NCBI GenBank assembly: GCA_036399055.1
Contig: DASWNX010000043.1
Location: 1 to 33,273, forward strand
Direction: 5' to 3'
Length of the DNA: 33,273 nt
Source: Jatrophihabitans sp.
GTDB taxonomy: Bacteria > Actinomycetota > Actinomycetes > Mycobacteriales > Jatrophihabitantaceae
Shown here: in pieces, positions 8,019 to 14,763 of the stretch
How the letters are laid out: each line of letters begins with the position of its first letter
Position numbering within the stretch: the first letter of the stretch is position 1
Made by a program: the position numbers and the translations under genes
Notes under the pieces: generated by a model
The model's database searches: none
What the model saw: only the letters and a program-made list of their open reading frames with translations
What the model was told of the DNA's origin: nothing

Positions 8019-9077
8019 TCAGCTGGCTGCCGAAGGCATGCGCTCGTCCAGGTAGCGCGCCGAGGAGTTCAGCCGCCACAGTGTGCCTCGGGCGATTCCG
8101 TGGCGCATGTGGGGGGACTTGGCGGCAGGCAGCACGACGTTGTGAAACCAGCCGGCGGCGTGCTGGGAGTCGATGGTCACGTGCAGCTTGTGGTAAATGA
8201 CACCGCTGGGGGGCAGTCCGAGCCGGTCCCAGGCATGCAAGACATGCACGAACCGGTCGGGGACCAGCCACTCCAACATTCCCATGAAGCCGACTGCCTC
8301 GGCGTAGAACTGCCGATAGCGGCAGAGCATGACAGCGAGATTGCCCGACAGCAGGGCGTTGGCCGTCAGCGACTCTTCGAACTCGTCTGCCTGGACGTCG
8401 AACACCTTGAAGATGTTGTTGAACAGGTGGGTGTGGACCTGGTGCTTGTCACCGTTGCCCATCTCGTCCCAGAAGTTATTGGCGATCTCCATCTTGGCCG
8501 CGCCGTTAGTGCCGACCTGCATCATGGCCAGCAGATCGTCGAACCGCCCGTCGACGACGGACTCCTGGATCATGTAGGAGCGCAAATCCTCGGCCGTGGC
8601 GTGGTTACGGATGAAGTCCTTGTAGTAGGGGTGCTTGTACACGGGATGCTCTTTGGCGGTCCGCTTGATCCACGAGAGGTAGGGACGGGGCTCGTCCGGG
8701 CTGGACTCGATCAGGCCCGGCTCGATGTCGGCGTCCTGGGCGGCGATGGTCGCCTGTTCCAGCAACCGCGTGACCTCGTGCAGCGCTATCGACCCCTCCG
8801 CGGTCGCGCCGTCGGGTATCACCGTGTGGAGCTGGTAGATGCGCGCCAGCAGGAACTGCTGGGCGTAGAAGGCGTCGGCGTCGCCGGCCTGCGCCCGATT
8901 GTTCAGCGCGGTGACCGCGGTACGGATCCTGCGCCGCTCGGCCGCCGGCACGTTGCGGTCGACCTCATCGGCCGACTGGCCCAGCCAGGACGAGATCTCC
9001 TCAACCAGGTCAGGGCGTACGCCGTTCCGCCCTGTTCGCGAATTCGGTCCGGGTTCGGCTTCGGTGACGGCGCGCAT
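8019..9077 (-). CDS. Haem-oxygenase-like diiron oxidase/oxygenase (HDO superfamily)
   Basis: A 352 aa, mostly helical protein. The metal-ligand pattern of HDO enzymes can be read: E172 in QESVVD, E205 and H215 in DEMGNGDKHQVH, E260 in YAEAVGF, then H299-x3-D303-x2-H306 in HKLHVTIDSQH. The H-x3-D-x2-H spacing is that of the diiron site of SznF. Superfamily members catalyse N-oxygenation (SznF, RohS), oxidative C-C cleavage (UndA, BesC) and azetidine formation (PolF), typically on free or tailored amino acids. About 150 N-terminal residues precede the core. First gene of the five-gene operon. ATG 9077 has a purine-rich GAGGGAG site about eight bases upstream. The exact reaction cannot be told from sequence. 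Confidence 0.88.
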   Translation of the reverse strand: MRAVTEAEPGPNSRTGRNGVRPDLVEEISSWLGQSADEVDRNVPAAERRRIRTAVTALNNRAQAGDADAFYAQQFLLARIYQLHTVIPDGATAEGSIALHEVTRLLEQATIAAQDADIEPGLIESSPDEPRPYLSWIKRTAKEHPVYKHPYYKDFIRNHATAEDLRSYMIQESVVDGRFDDLLAMMQVGTNGAAKMEIANNFWDEMGNGDKHQVHTHLFNNIFKVFDVQADEFEESLTANALLSGNLAVMLCRYRQFYAEAVGFMGMLEWLVPDRFVHVLHAWDRLGLPPSGVIYHKLHVTIDSQHAAGWFHNVVLPAAKSPHMRHGIARGTLWRLNSSARYLDERMPSAAS

Positions 9078-9136
9078 GATTTCTCCCTCTAGGAGTCGAG
9101 TGAGATGGCTCGGGGGTGATCGCAGCTCTATGACTC

Positions 9137-9158
9137 GATCAGGGCCTATGGCCTGATC
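9137..9158. promoter_or_regulatory. Inverted repeat in the operon leader, possible operator
   Basis: GATCAGG-g-CC (9137-9146) is mirrored by GGCCTGATC (9150-9158) around TAT, giving nine paired positions with one extra base in one arm. It lies 60-81 bases upstream of the diiron oxidase start and just downstream of the putative -10, where a repressor could block transcription. No regulator gene is close by. A transcript hairpin is the alternative. Confidence 0.45.
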
Positions 9159-9172
9159 AAGACGTTGGCGTA

Positions 9173-9201
9173 ATAATCATCTATTGCTATATGTTAGTCA
9201 A
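9173..9201 (-). promoter_or_regulatory. Putative sigma-70-type promoter of the NRPS operon
   Basis: Read on the minus strand: -35 TTGACT (9201-9196), a 17-base spacer and GATTAT (9178-9173). It lies in a conspicuously AT-rich patch (about 9165-9230) in otherwise GC-rich DNA, about 100 bases upstream of the first operon gene. The -35 is a good match, the -10 only moderate. Confidence 0.4.
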
Positions 9202-9787
9202 CATTCATTCCGGCGATTTTGACTTTTTCTGACAGTCAGTGGCCCCTGCCTGCGGCCACGGGTGGCCACAGCAGCGAAAGGGGCCGCTCGCGCTGTGCCG
9301 GCGTTATGCCAGGCGGTTTTCCGCTGCCTGAGCCAGGTAATTGTGTCTGCACCGAACATGACTGCTTGCCACCGGGCCCCGACTGCCCAGCGGGGCAGTG
9401 GCGGTACCGAACCATCACACCCCCGCCTCCTGGCGTGTGGTTTGCGTAAAGTATCTGCAAGATGGGGTCCGACGACGCTCTCACCGCGGAGCTCCAGCGG
9501 CGTCGAATACCGTGTCAATGATCAACTGTCAATGAATTGTCAGCGACGGCTCGGGGACCTCAGCGGTTCAGCTGTAAACAAGACGATAAGCGAACCCTCG
9601 ATGTCGTTGAAACTAATACTTGCTTGCTCATACAAAGTGCCGCGGCCTGAGCCCGGCTCATAGCGCTTCTCGGCCTTCCTCGCCTAGTGAGCGTGACGCC
9701 AGGACGGCCCGCTGCGATCAGGTCGGCCGGTGAGCCCCCGCCGCTTCACCCGGCGTCACCGTGTGACTTGCCGCGAGGTGACTACGG
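9202..9787. other. Gene-free intergenic region
   Basis: No convincing gene is found between the operon promoter and the MOSC gene stop; open frames here lack family features and good start sites. Noted elements are a perfect 7 bp hairpin ACTGCCC-AGCG-GGGCAGT (9382-9399) and a cluster of TGTCA repeats at 9513-9543. Base composition is lower in G+C than the flanks in places (around 9500-9640). It could be decayed coding sequence or a regulatory island. Confidence 0.6.
9513..9543. repeat. TGTCA direct-repeat cluster
   Basis: TGTCAATGA occurs at 9513-9521 and 9527-9535, followed by TGTCAG at 9538-9543. The periods are 14 and 11 bases. Short spaced direct repeats can be activator sites (SARP sites use about 11-base periods), but there is no gene close enough to assign. 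Confidence 0.35.
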
Positions 9788-10483
9788 TCAGGCCACGGAG
9801 TAAGGGGCCCCGATAATCCATCCATCGGGCTGGGGCTGGGGCAGGGTCATCTCGATGATCTCCGCGGCGTCCCCGACCCTGATCACCCCGCCCTGGGCGA
9901 CCCAGCAATTGAGGGCGAGCCTGCCGGCGAACTCATAGTGAATCTTGCGCAGGACGTTGAGGTCCTGCTCGCCGGTGTCGGGGTCGATGGTGGTCACGAT
10001 GCAGCGTGACCTGAGGGAGTACAGCCCGATGAGCACCTCGCCGATCCGCAGCACCTTGCCCGGCCAGGATCGCTCCTGCAGGCCCGGCACGCCCCCGATC
10101 ACGATGTTCGGCCGCAGCCGGCGCCCGTTGTAGCCGAACGCCTGCACGCCCCCGTCGGTGGCGACCAGCAGCGGCAGCACGTCGAAGCGCTCGTGCCCGG
10201 AGTAGTAGACCGCTTCGGCGCCCGGACCGGCCGCCTCACGGATGGCTTGTGCCGCTGCCGGGTCATTCCACGGGACGCCCTCGATCAGGGCCGTCCCGTC
10301 CGCGGCGGTCGACCCGGTGAGGCCGAGCAGGCGGGGCCTGGTCCGGCCGGTGACCACATGGGCGTGCTGGCGGACGTGCACGAGCCGGTCACCGACCACA
10401 CCGTCCTCGGTCAGCACGGCCGACTCGAGCGGCTCTCCTCGTAGCGACTTGACAGGAAATCGCCATAACTGCTCTACATGCAC
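9788..10483 (-). CDS. MOSC domain-containing protein (mARC-like)
   Basis: The protein has an N-terminal MOSC beta-barrel segment (VEQLWRFPVKSLRGEPL and EDGVVGDRLVHV) followed by the MOSC domain. The conserved cysteine in SRCIVTTIDPDTGEQD matches the RC-x-x-TT-x-DP-x-TG motif of mARC/YcbX-type proteins, where Cys carries the molybdenum cofactor. Such proteins reduce N-hydroxylated compounds or deliver sulfur. I place the start at GTG 10483 (231 aa) because AGGTGG lies seven bases upstream and the conserved region begins at once. An in-frame extension to 10603 adds 40 residues with no family similarity. It lies 0.7 kb upstream of, and on the same strand as, the NRPS operon. A role in reducing an N-oxygenated intermediate is conceivable but speculative. 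Confidence 0.82.
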   Translation of the reverse strand: MHVEQLWRFPVKSLRGEPLESAVLTEDGVVGDRLVHVRQHAHVVTGRTRPRLLGLTGSTAADGTALIEGVPWNDPAAAQAIREAAGPGAEAVYYSGHERFDVLPLLVATDGGVQAFGYNGRRLRPNIVIGGVPGLQERSWPGKVLRIGEVLIGLYSLRSRCIVTTIDPDTGEQDLNVLRKIHYEFAGRLALNCWVAQGGVIRVGDAAEIIEMTLPQPQPDGWIIGAPYSVA

Positions 10484-10620
10484 GCTGGCCCACCTGGCAG
10501 GTTCGGTTTCTCGATCATATGAGGCACTCTCTGCAATTGCCGCGAACCGGGGTTCGCCGCCTTCCAGAGGATGGCAGGTGCGGCTGAGGTTCACAACCGT
10601 CAATGGCCTTAGCCCGGTGC

Positions 10621-10694
10621 GGGCGCTTAGCTCAGCCGCAGACGGCTCGGTTCACATCCGCGCGGTCGTTGGTTCGATCCCAACAGCGCCCACC
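10621..10694 (+). tRNA. tRNA-Val(CAC)-like sequence, degenerate, possibly a pseudogene
   Basis: The acceptor stem is perfect (GGGCGCT with AGCGCCC, then A and CC). The T arm is perfect (GTTGG-TTCGATC-CCAAC). The anticodon loop TTCACAT would give anticodon CAC (valine), with T33 and A37 correct. The anticodon stem CTCGG/CCGCG has one mismatch. The D arm is abnormal: GCTC does not pair with its expected partner, the conserved GG of the D loop is missing, and an AGCCG-CAGA-CGGCT hairpin can form instead. CCA is not fully encoded. Total length to A73 is 72 bases. Either a very divergent functional tRNA or a decayed copy. Confidence 0.55.
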
Positions 10695-10799
10695 GGCGGT
10701 TTCACCGAGCCGCACGGCTAGGGTGGAACCGGTGCGCCGGGAAGCCTGGTCGGCAGTGGTTTCGTTCTGCCCGCCGCGTCTTCCTAGTCTCGGAGCGTC

Positions 10800-12260
10800 A
10801 TGTCTGACACCTTTACCTTCGCGCAGCTGGTCCTGCTGGTGGGCGCGGTCGGCCTGCTGGCGCTGCTGTCCAACCGGTTGACCGAGCGGATCCGGATTCC
10901 GGCGCCGCTGCTGGTGCTGGTTGCCGCCGCAGTAGCGGTGCAAGTGATTCCGGAACTGCATCGTCCCCCCGAGCTGCTGGTGGAACGGCTGGTCACCCTG
11001 GCCTTGATCTGCATCCTGTTCGACGGTGGCCTGCATCTGGGCTGGCCAAAGTTCCGGGCCGCCGCCGCGCCGATAGCGATAGTGGGGGTGCTGGGCACTT
11101 TTCTCACCACCGCAGTCGCCGCAGCGTTCATCCACTACGCCTTCGGGCTCAGCTGGTTCCTAGCCTTGCTGGTCGCCACCGCGATCTCGCCGACCGACCC
11201 GGCGGTGGTGTTCTCGGTTTTGGGCCGGCGTGAGGTCGCTGGGCGCAGCGGCACCATCTTGGAGGGCGAGTCCGGGGCCAACGACCCGGTTGGCATCGCC
11301 CTGATGGCCAGCCTGATCGCGGCCGGCGGGATCAGCACCGGCGCGTTCGGGCAGATCGCTGGCGAGTTCGCCCTGCAGATGGGCATCGGCGCGGCAGTGG
11401 GGGTCCTCGGCGGCCGGGCGCTGCTGTGGTTTATGCGGGCGGTGCCGCTGCCGAGCGAGGGCCTGTACCCGTTGCGGACCGCCGCTTGTGCGCTGATCCT
11501 GTTCGGCGCTGCCACCCTGGCCCACGGCTCCGGTTTTTTGGCGGTCTTTGTGGCCGGTATTCTTCTTGGCGACGAGCGGGCGCCGTATAAGCGCGAGATC
11601 GAGCGGTTTCACTCGGCACTGGCCAGCCTCGGCGAGATCGTCGCCTTCGTGGTGCTGGGCTTGACCGTCGACCTGGCCGAGCTGACCCACGCCGACGTGC
11701 TGATCCCGGGATTGGTCACCGGTGCGGTGTTGGCCGCGGTGATCCGACCGGTCTTCGTAGGGCTCTGCCTGATCTCCGCGCGGCTGAGAAGTAATGAGCG
11801 CAACTTCGTGCTGTTCGCCGGACTCAAGGGCGCCGTGCCGATCCTGCTCGGCAGTTTCATCCTGGCCGAGCAGGTGCCTGACGCTGAACGGCTCTACGGC
11901 ATCGTCGTGGTGGTGGTGCTGTTCTCGGTGCTGCTGCAGGGCAGCCTGGTGCCGACCGTCGCGCGGCTGCTGCGGCTGCCGATGCGCGTCGTCGAGCCGG
12001 AACCGTGGGCCATCGGGGTGCGGCTGAGAAACGAGCCTGAGGGCGTGCACCGCTTCACCGTGACGGCCGGCGCACCCGCGCACGGACACCGGATCGACGA
12101 GCTGCACGACCTGCCCGAGGACGCCTGGATCAGCTTCGTGGTGCGCGATGACCGGTTGTTGCCGGTCCGTGGTGACAGCTTGCTGCAAGCCGGGGACGAG
12201 GTGCTGGTGCTGGCCGACCCGAGCCTGCGTGACCGGCTGGTCGCCACGTTCAACGGTTGA
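10800..12260 (+). CDS. Potassium/proton antiporter, CPA1 family, with TrkA-C domain
   Basis: A 486 aa integral membrane protein with about 12 hydrophobic segments over residues 1-395. ATAISPTDPAVVFSVL (about 130) and ESGANDPVGIAL (about 158) are the antiporter core motifs of NhaP/CvrA-type exchangers; the ND pair is typical of CPA1. The last ~85 residues (HRFTVTAGAPAHGHRIDELHD onward) form a cytosolic TrkA-C/RCK_C domain, which often binds nucleotides such as c-di-AMP. It exports K+ (or Na+) in exchange for H+. ATG 10800 has CGGAG about seven bases upstream. It is convergent with a TrkH K+ uptake channel, so the pair would set cellular K+. Confidence 0.9.
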   Translation: MSDTFTFAQLVLLVGAVGLLALLSNRLTERIRIPAPLLVLVAAAVAVQVIPELHRPPELLVERLVTLALICILFDGGLHLGWPKFRAAAAPIAIVGVLGTFLTTAVAAAFIHYAFGLSWFLALLVATAISPTDPAVVFSVLGRREVAGRSGTILEGESGANDPVGIALMASLIAAGGISTGAFGQIAGEFALQMGIGAAVGVLGGRALLWFMRAVPLPSEGLYPLRTAACALILFGAATLAHGSGFLAVFVAGILLGDERAPYKREIERFHSALASLGEIVAFVVLGLTVDLAELTHADVLIPGLVTGAVLAAVIRPVFVGLCLISARLRSNERNFVLFAGLKGAVPILLGSFILAEQVPDAERLYGIVVVVVLFSVLLQGSLVPTVARLLRLPMRVVEPEPWAIGVRLRNEPEGVHRFTVTAGAPAHGHRIDELHDLPEDAWISFVVRDDRLLPVRGDSLLQAGDEVLVLADPSLRDRLVATFNG

Positions 12261-12289
12261 CCCGCCCTGCCTGATCTCGACTCAAGGTG

Positions 12290-12308
12290 GGCTAAGGCGG
12301 CCTTAGCC
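12290..12308. terminator. Palindromic bidirectional terminator
   Basis: GGCTAAGGC-G-GCCTTAGCC is a perfect 9 bp inverted repeat with a one-base centre. It lies 30 bases beyond the antiporter stop and overlaps the TAA of the convergent trkH-type gene, so one element could end both transcripts. Confidence 0.6.
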
Positions 12309-13676
12309 GATGATGGGCTGCTCCTTGGGGAGCTCATACAGCCTGGTGGTGTGCCGCAGTGCCAGGGCAGAGGCAAGGGTGACGGGTCCGACCCTGCCCA
12401 AGAACATCAGCAGCACCAGGATGAGTTGGCCGGCGACCGGCAGGTCGGGGGTGATGCCGGTGCTCAGGCCGACGGTGGCGAAGGCGGAGATGACCTCGAA
12501 CAGGATTCGGTCGAGGCTGAACTCGGTCATGATCAGCAGCGCCACAGTCGAGGTCACCACGACCGCGACCGCGAGCAGGGCCACGGTGGCCGCTTGGCGG
12601 TGAGTGGAGCGGGGCAGTCGCTTGCCCAGGGCGTTGACCGCGCCGTCGCCGCGGAGCTCGCTGTAGATGATGAAGTACAGCACCGCGAAGGTGGTGACCT
12701 TCAGCCCGCCGGCGGTGCCGGCCGGGCCGCCGCCGATGAACATCAGCACGTCCATGCCCAGCCAGGTCGCCGAGTCGAGTGCGCCGATGTCGACGCTGTT
12801 GAAGCCGGCGGTACGGGTGATCACGGCCTGGAAGAAGCCGGCTAGCAGCCGGCCGCCGGGGCTCAGTTTGCCCAGGGTGTCATCGTTGTTCCACTCCATC
12901 GCGGTGATGAAGGCGGTGCTGCTGACCAGCAGGGCGGCAGTGGTGGCCAGCACCAGCCGGGTGTTGAGCGTCCACAGGCGCGGGCGGGTGATCTCTCTGC
13001 GCAGCTGCAGCAGCACCGGAAAGCCGAGGCCGCCGGCGATCACCGCGAAGGCGATCGGCAGGCAGATCCACGGATCGGCGGCAAAGTCCACCAGGTTGTC
13101 CTCGAAGAGTGAGAAGCCGGCGTTGTTGAACGCCGAAACTGCGTGAAACACCCCGTGCCACAGCGCCTGGCCGGCAGGTTCCTGATAGCCGAAGTAGAAC
13201 CGCGTAGTCAGGGCGGCGGCGGCCAGCGCCTCGAGCAGCAAGCTGGCCAGCACGACGCCGACGATCACCCTGCGGACGTCGCCGATGCCGATGCTGCGGG
13301 TCTCGGCAGCCGCCGTGATGCGGCTGCGCAGGCCCAGCCGCCGTGACACCAGCAGCCCCAGCAGCGAGGCCAGCGTCATGACCCCGAAGCCGCCGACCTG
13401 GATCAGGGCAAGGATCACCACCTGGCCGAACACGCTCCAGTAGGTCGCAGTGTTGACGACCAGGTGCCCGGTCACGCACACCGCCGAGGTGGCGGTGAAC
13501 AAGGCCTCCATCAAGCTGGCGTGCCCGGGCCCGGGCGTCGCCGCCGGCAGCAAAAGCAGCGCGGTGCCGACCGCGGTGGCTGCGGCAAAGGCTAGGACGA
13601 TGACCTGCGCCGGATTGCGCAGCCCGTGGCTGCGCCGTCCGGTGCTGGGCGGCCCGGCCGGGCTCCGAAGGCGCAT
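12303..13676 (-). CDS. TrkH/KtrB-family potassium uptake channel subunit
   Basis: A 457 aa polytopic membrane protein. The four pore-loop repeats of the Trk/Ktr family are visible: SAVCVTGHLVV (about 89-99), SAFNNAGFSLF (about 184), ITRTAGFNSVD (about 290) and SAFATVGLSTGIT (about 397). Each carries the selectivity-filter glycine. It forms the membrane pore for K+ (and perhaps Na+) uptake and normally needs a cytosolic TrkA/KtrA ring, which is not encoded beside it. ATG 13676 has no Shine-Dalgarno sequence but has TAGCAT six bases upstream, consistent with leaderless transcription. Convergent with the K+/H+ antiporter. Confidence 0.93.
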   Translation of the reverse strand: MRLRSPAGPPSTGRRSHGLRNPAQVIVLAFAAATAVGTALLLLPAATPGPGHASLMEALFTATSAVCVTGHLVVNTATYWSVFGQVVILALIQVGGFGVMTLASLLGLLVSRRLGLRSRITAAAETRSIGIGDVRRVIVGVVLASLLLEALAAAALTTRFYFGYQEPAGQALWHGVFHAVSAFNNAGFSLFEDNLVDFAADPWICLPIAFAVIAGGLGFPVLLQLRREITRPRLWTLNTRLVLATTAALLVSSTAFITAMEWNNDDTLGKLSPGGRLLAGFFQAVITRTAGFNSVDIGALDSATWLGMDVLMFIGGGPAGTAGGLKVTTFAVLYFIIYSELRGDGAVNALGKRLPRSTHRQAATVALLAVAVVVTSTVALLIMTEFSLDRILFEVISAFATVGLSTGITPDLPVAGQLILVLLMFLGRVGPVTLASALALRHTTRLYELPKEQPIIG

Positions 13677-13682
13677 CCGCCG

Positions 13683-13688
13683 ATGCTA
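13683..13688 (-). promoter_or_regulatory. Putative -10 (TAGCAT), leaderless start of the TrkH gene
   Basis: TAGCAT fits TANNNT and lies exactly six bases before ATG 13676 on the minus strand, putting the predicted transcription start on or next to the start codon. No ribosome-binding site is seen. Confidence 0.5.
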
Positions 13689-13708
13689 TCGATGCCTAGC
13701 CCAACGCA

Positions 13709-13738
13709 ACGGCCGGACGGGCATGCCCGTCCGGCCGT
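13709..13738. terminator. 30 bp perfect palindrome, terminator of the SH3/NlpC-like gene
   Basis: ACGGCCGGACGGG at 13709-13721 is mirrored exactly up to 13738, with centre GCATGC. It lies 24 bases downstream of the hydrolase stop on the minus strand, as expected for an intrinsic terminator, without a U-tract. It also lies 20 bases upstream of the TrkH -10, so a role as an operator is possible. Confidence 0.65.
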
Positions 13739-13761
13739 AGCGCCGCTCACCGAGTGAGGGC

Positions 13762-14556
13762 TCAGTGGTTGATCTGGAACCAGGGCTGGGCCCAGCCGGA
13801 GTAGGTCTGACCCCACCTGCTCTTGATCTCGGAGATGGTGGTGCGGGTGAAGGTGCCACTGCCGTGGATGTCGGTGGACAGGAAGTAGCCGCCGCCGATC
13901 GAGATCATCACGTGCCCGTAACCCTGCGATCCCCCGGAGAAGAACGCCAGGCCGCCGGCCGGGACGTTGCTGTCACCGGCGTGCTTGTAGGCGCCGGGGA
14001 TCGCCAGCCAGTGCGAGCGCGCGCTGGTCGAGCCGCTGTGCGACCAGCCGTAGGCCAGGCCCACCACGTGGTCACAGCGCCCGGCGTAGTCAGCGACGTA
14101 GCTGGTGGTCACGTGGTTCTTGGCCCAGGTGACCGCTTCGCCGCAGGTCCTCGGATTGCCCAAACCGGCGCCGGAGCAGCTCTGGGTGGGGGTGCCGCCG
14201 CACAGCGGCGCGACCAAGGTGTCCGAGCCGGTGTGGACGTAGGCGTCGCTGACGTAGCCGCCCTTGGCCGGAACGTGGTCCCAGATGTTGGTGGTGCCGT
14301 AAGTGCCGCTGACCGTGTCGCCATAGGTCTGGCAGTCGATGGTGATGCTCGCGCCGTCGGCCACCGAGCCGACGGCGGTGCTGCCCACGTGCGGGCCGGA
14401 ACGGACGGTGAGCGGCGCGCCGGCGGTGTTGACGGTGCCGGTGGCCGAGGCCCAGGCGGTCGACGTGACGCTGAAGCCGGTGAGCATCAGCGCCGCGGCG
14501 GCCAGTACCACCGCGAGCCGACGGAGCACGCCTGCGGGCGTGCGAGATCCAGTCAT
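13762..14556 (-). CDS. Secreted SH3-domain, NlpC/P60- or CHAP-like cell wall hydrolase
   Basis: A 264 aa exported protein. The N-terminus MTGSRTPAGVLRRLAVVL followed by a hydrophobic run to ..SVTSTAWASA is a clear Sec signal peptide. Residues about 38-105 resemble a bacterial SH3 domain (GAPLTVRSGPHVGSTAVGSV). The C-terminal half has GRCDHVVGLAYGW (probable catalytic Cys), GGLAFFSGGSQGYGHVMISIGGGYFLSTD (probable catalytic His in GHVMI) and a W-rich end. This layout matches NlpC/P60-like peptidoglycan peptidases, although the Cys context is atypical. ATG 14556 is chosen because GAAGGAG lies at the right distance and the signal peptide starts there; the frame continues open upstream only by chance. 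Divergent from the ABC-F gene. Confidence 0.8.
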   Translation of the reverse strand: MTGSRTPAGVLRRLAVVLAAAALMLTGFSVTSTAWASATGTVNTAGAPLTVRSGPHVGSTAVGSVADGASITIDCQTYGDTVSGTYGTTNIWDHVPAKGGYVSDAYVHTGSDTLVAPLCGGTPTQSCSGAGLGNPRTCGEAVTWAKNHVTTSYVADYAGRCDHVVGLAYGWSHSGSTSARSHWLAIPGAYKHAGDSNVPAGGLAFFSGGSQGYGHVMISIGGGYFLSTDIHGSGTFTRTTISEIKSRWGQTYSGWAQPWFQINH

Positions 14557-14751
14557 GGAGCTCCTTCGAGAGGGGGGTGAGTGAAACGGGGGAGTGCGCT
14601 GTGCAGCGCGACGCCGCCGAGCGGGCCGGCGCGGGCTGCCATAGAAATACAGCAAACCTCGCACAAGGCGCAACAGGGGCAACAAACCCTCAACCGGTCG
14701 CGGTGGCCGCGTCGCCGTGCCCGACAGCCCTGGCCGGACGCGGCCGTCAGC
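14557..14751. other. Divergent promoter region
   Basis: About 200 bases between the hydrolase and ABC-F starts. It contains an AT-richer patch (about 14640-14695) with repeated CAACA/CAAACC words that probably holds the hydrolase promoter on the minus strand. No gene and no recognisable riboswitch is seen. Confidence 0.4.
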
Positions 14752-14757
14752 TACCGT
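14752..14757 (+). promoter_or_regulatory. Putative -10 (TACCGT), leaderless start of the ABC-F gene
   Basis: TACCGT fits TANNNT and lies six bases before GTG 14764, with no Shine-Dalgarno sequence. This supports GTG 14764 over the in-frame extension to 14581. Confidence 0.45.
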
Positions 14758-14763
14758 CGCGGC

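Noticed and set aside
6482-9092. Long plus-strand open frames (570 and 375 codons) across the DapF, dioxygenase and diiron oxidase genes
   Set aside because: Antisense shadows of GC-rich genes: low-complexity Arg/Val/Asp/Gly composition, no domains, and well-supported genes on the other strand.
10484-10603. N-terminal extension of the MOSC protein
   Set aside because: The extra 40 residues do not resemble the family, and AGGTGG supports the downstream GTG start.
14557-14763. c-di-AMP (ydaO) riboswitch upstream of the cell wall hydrolase
   Set aside because: Context was suggestive (cell wall hydrolase and K+ transport), but I could not find the conserved core sequence blocks on the minus strand.
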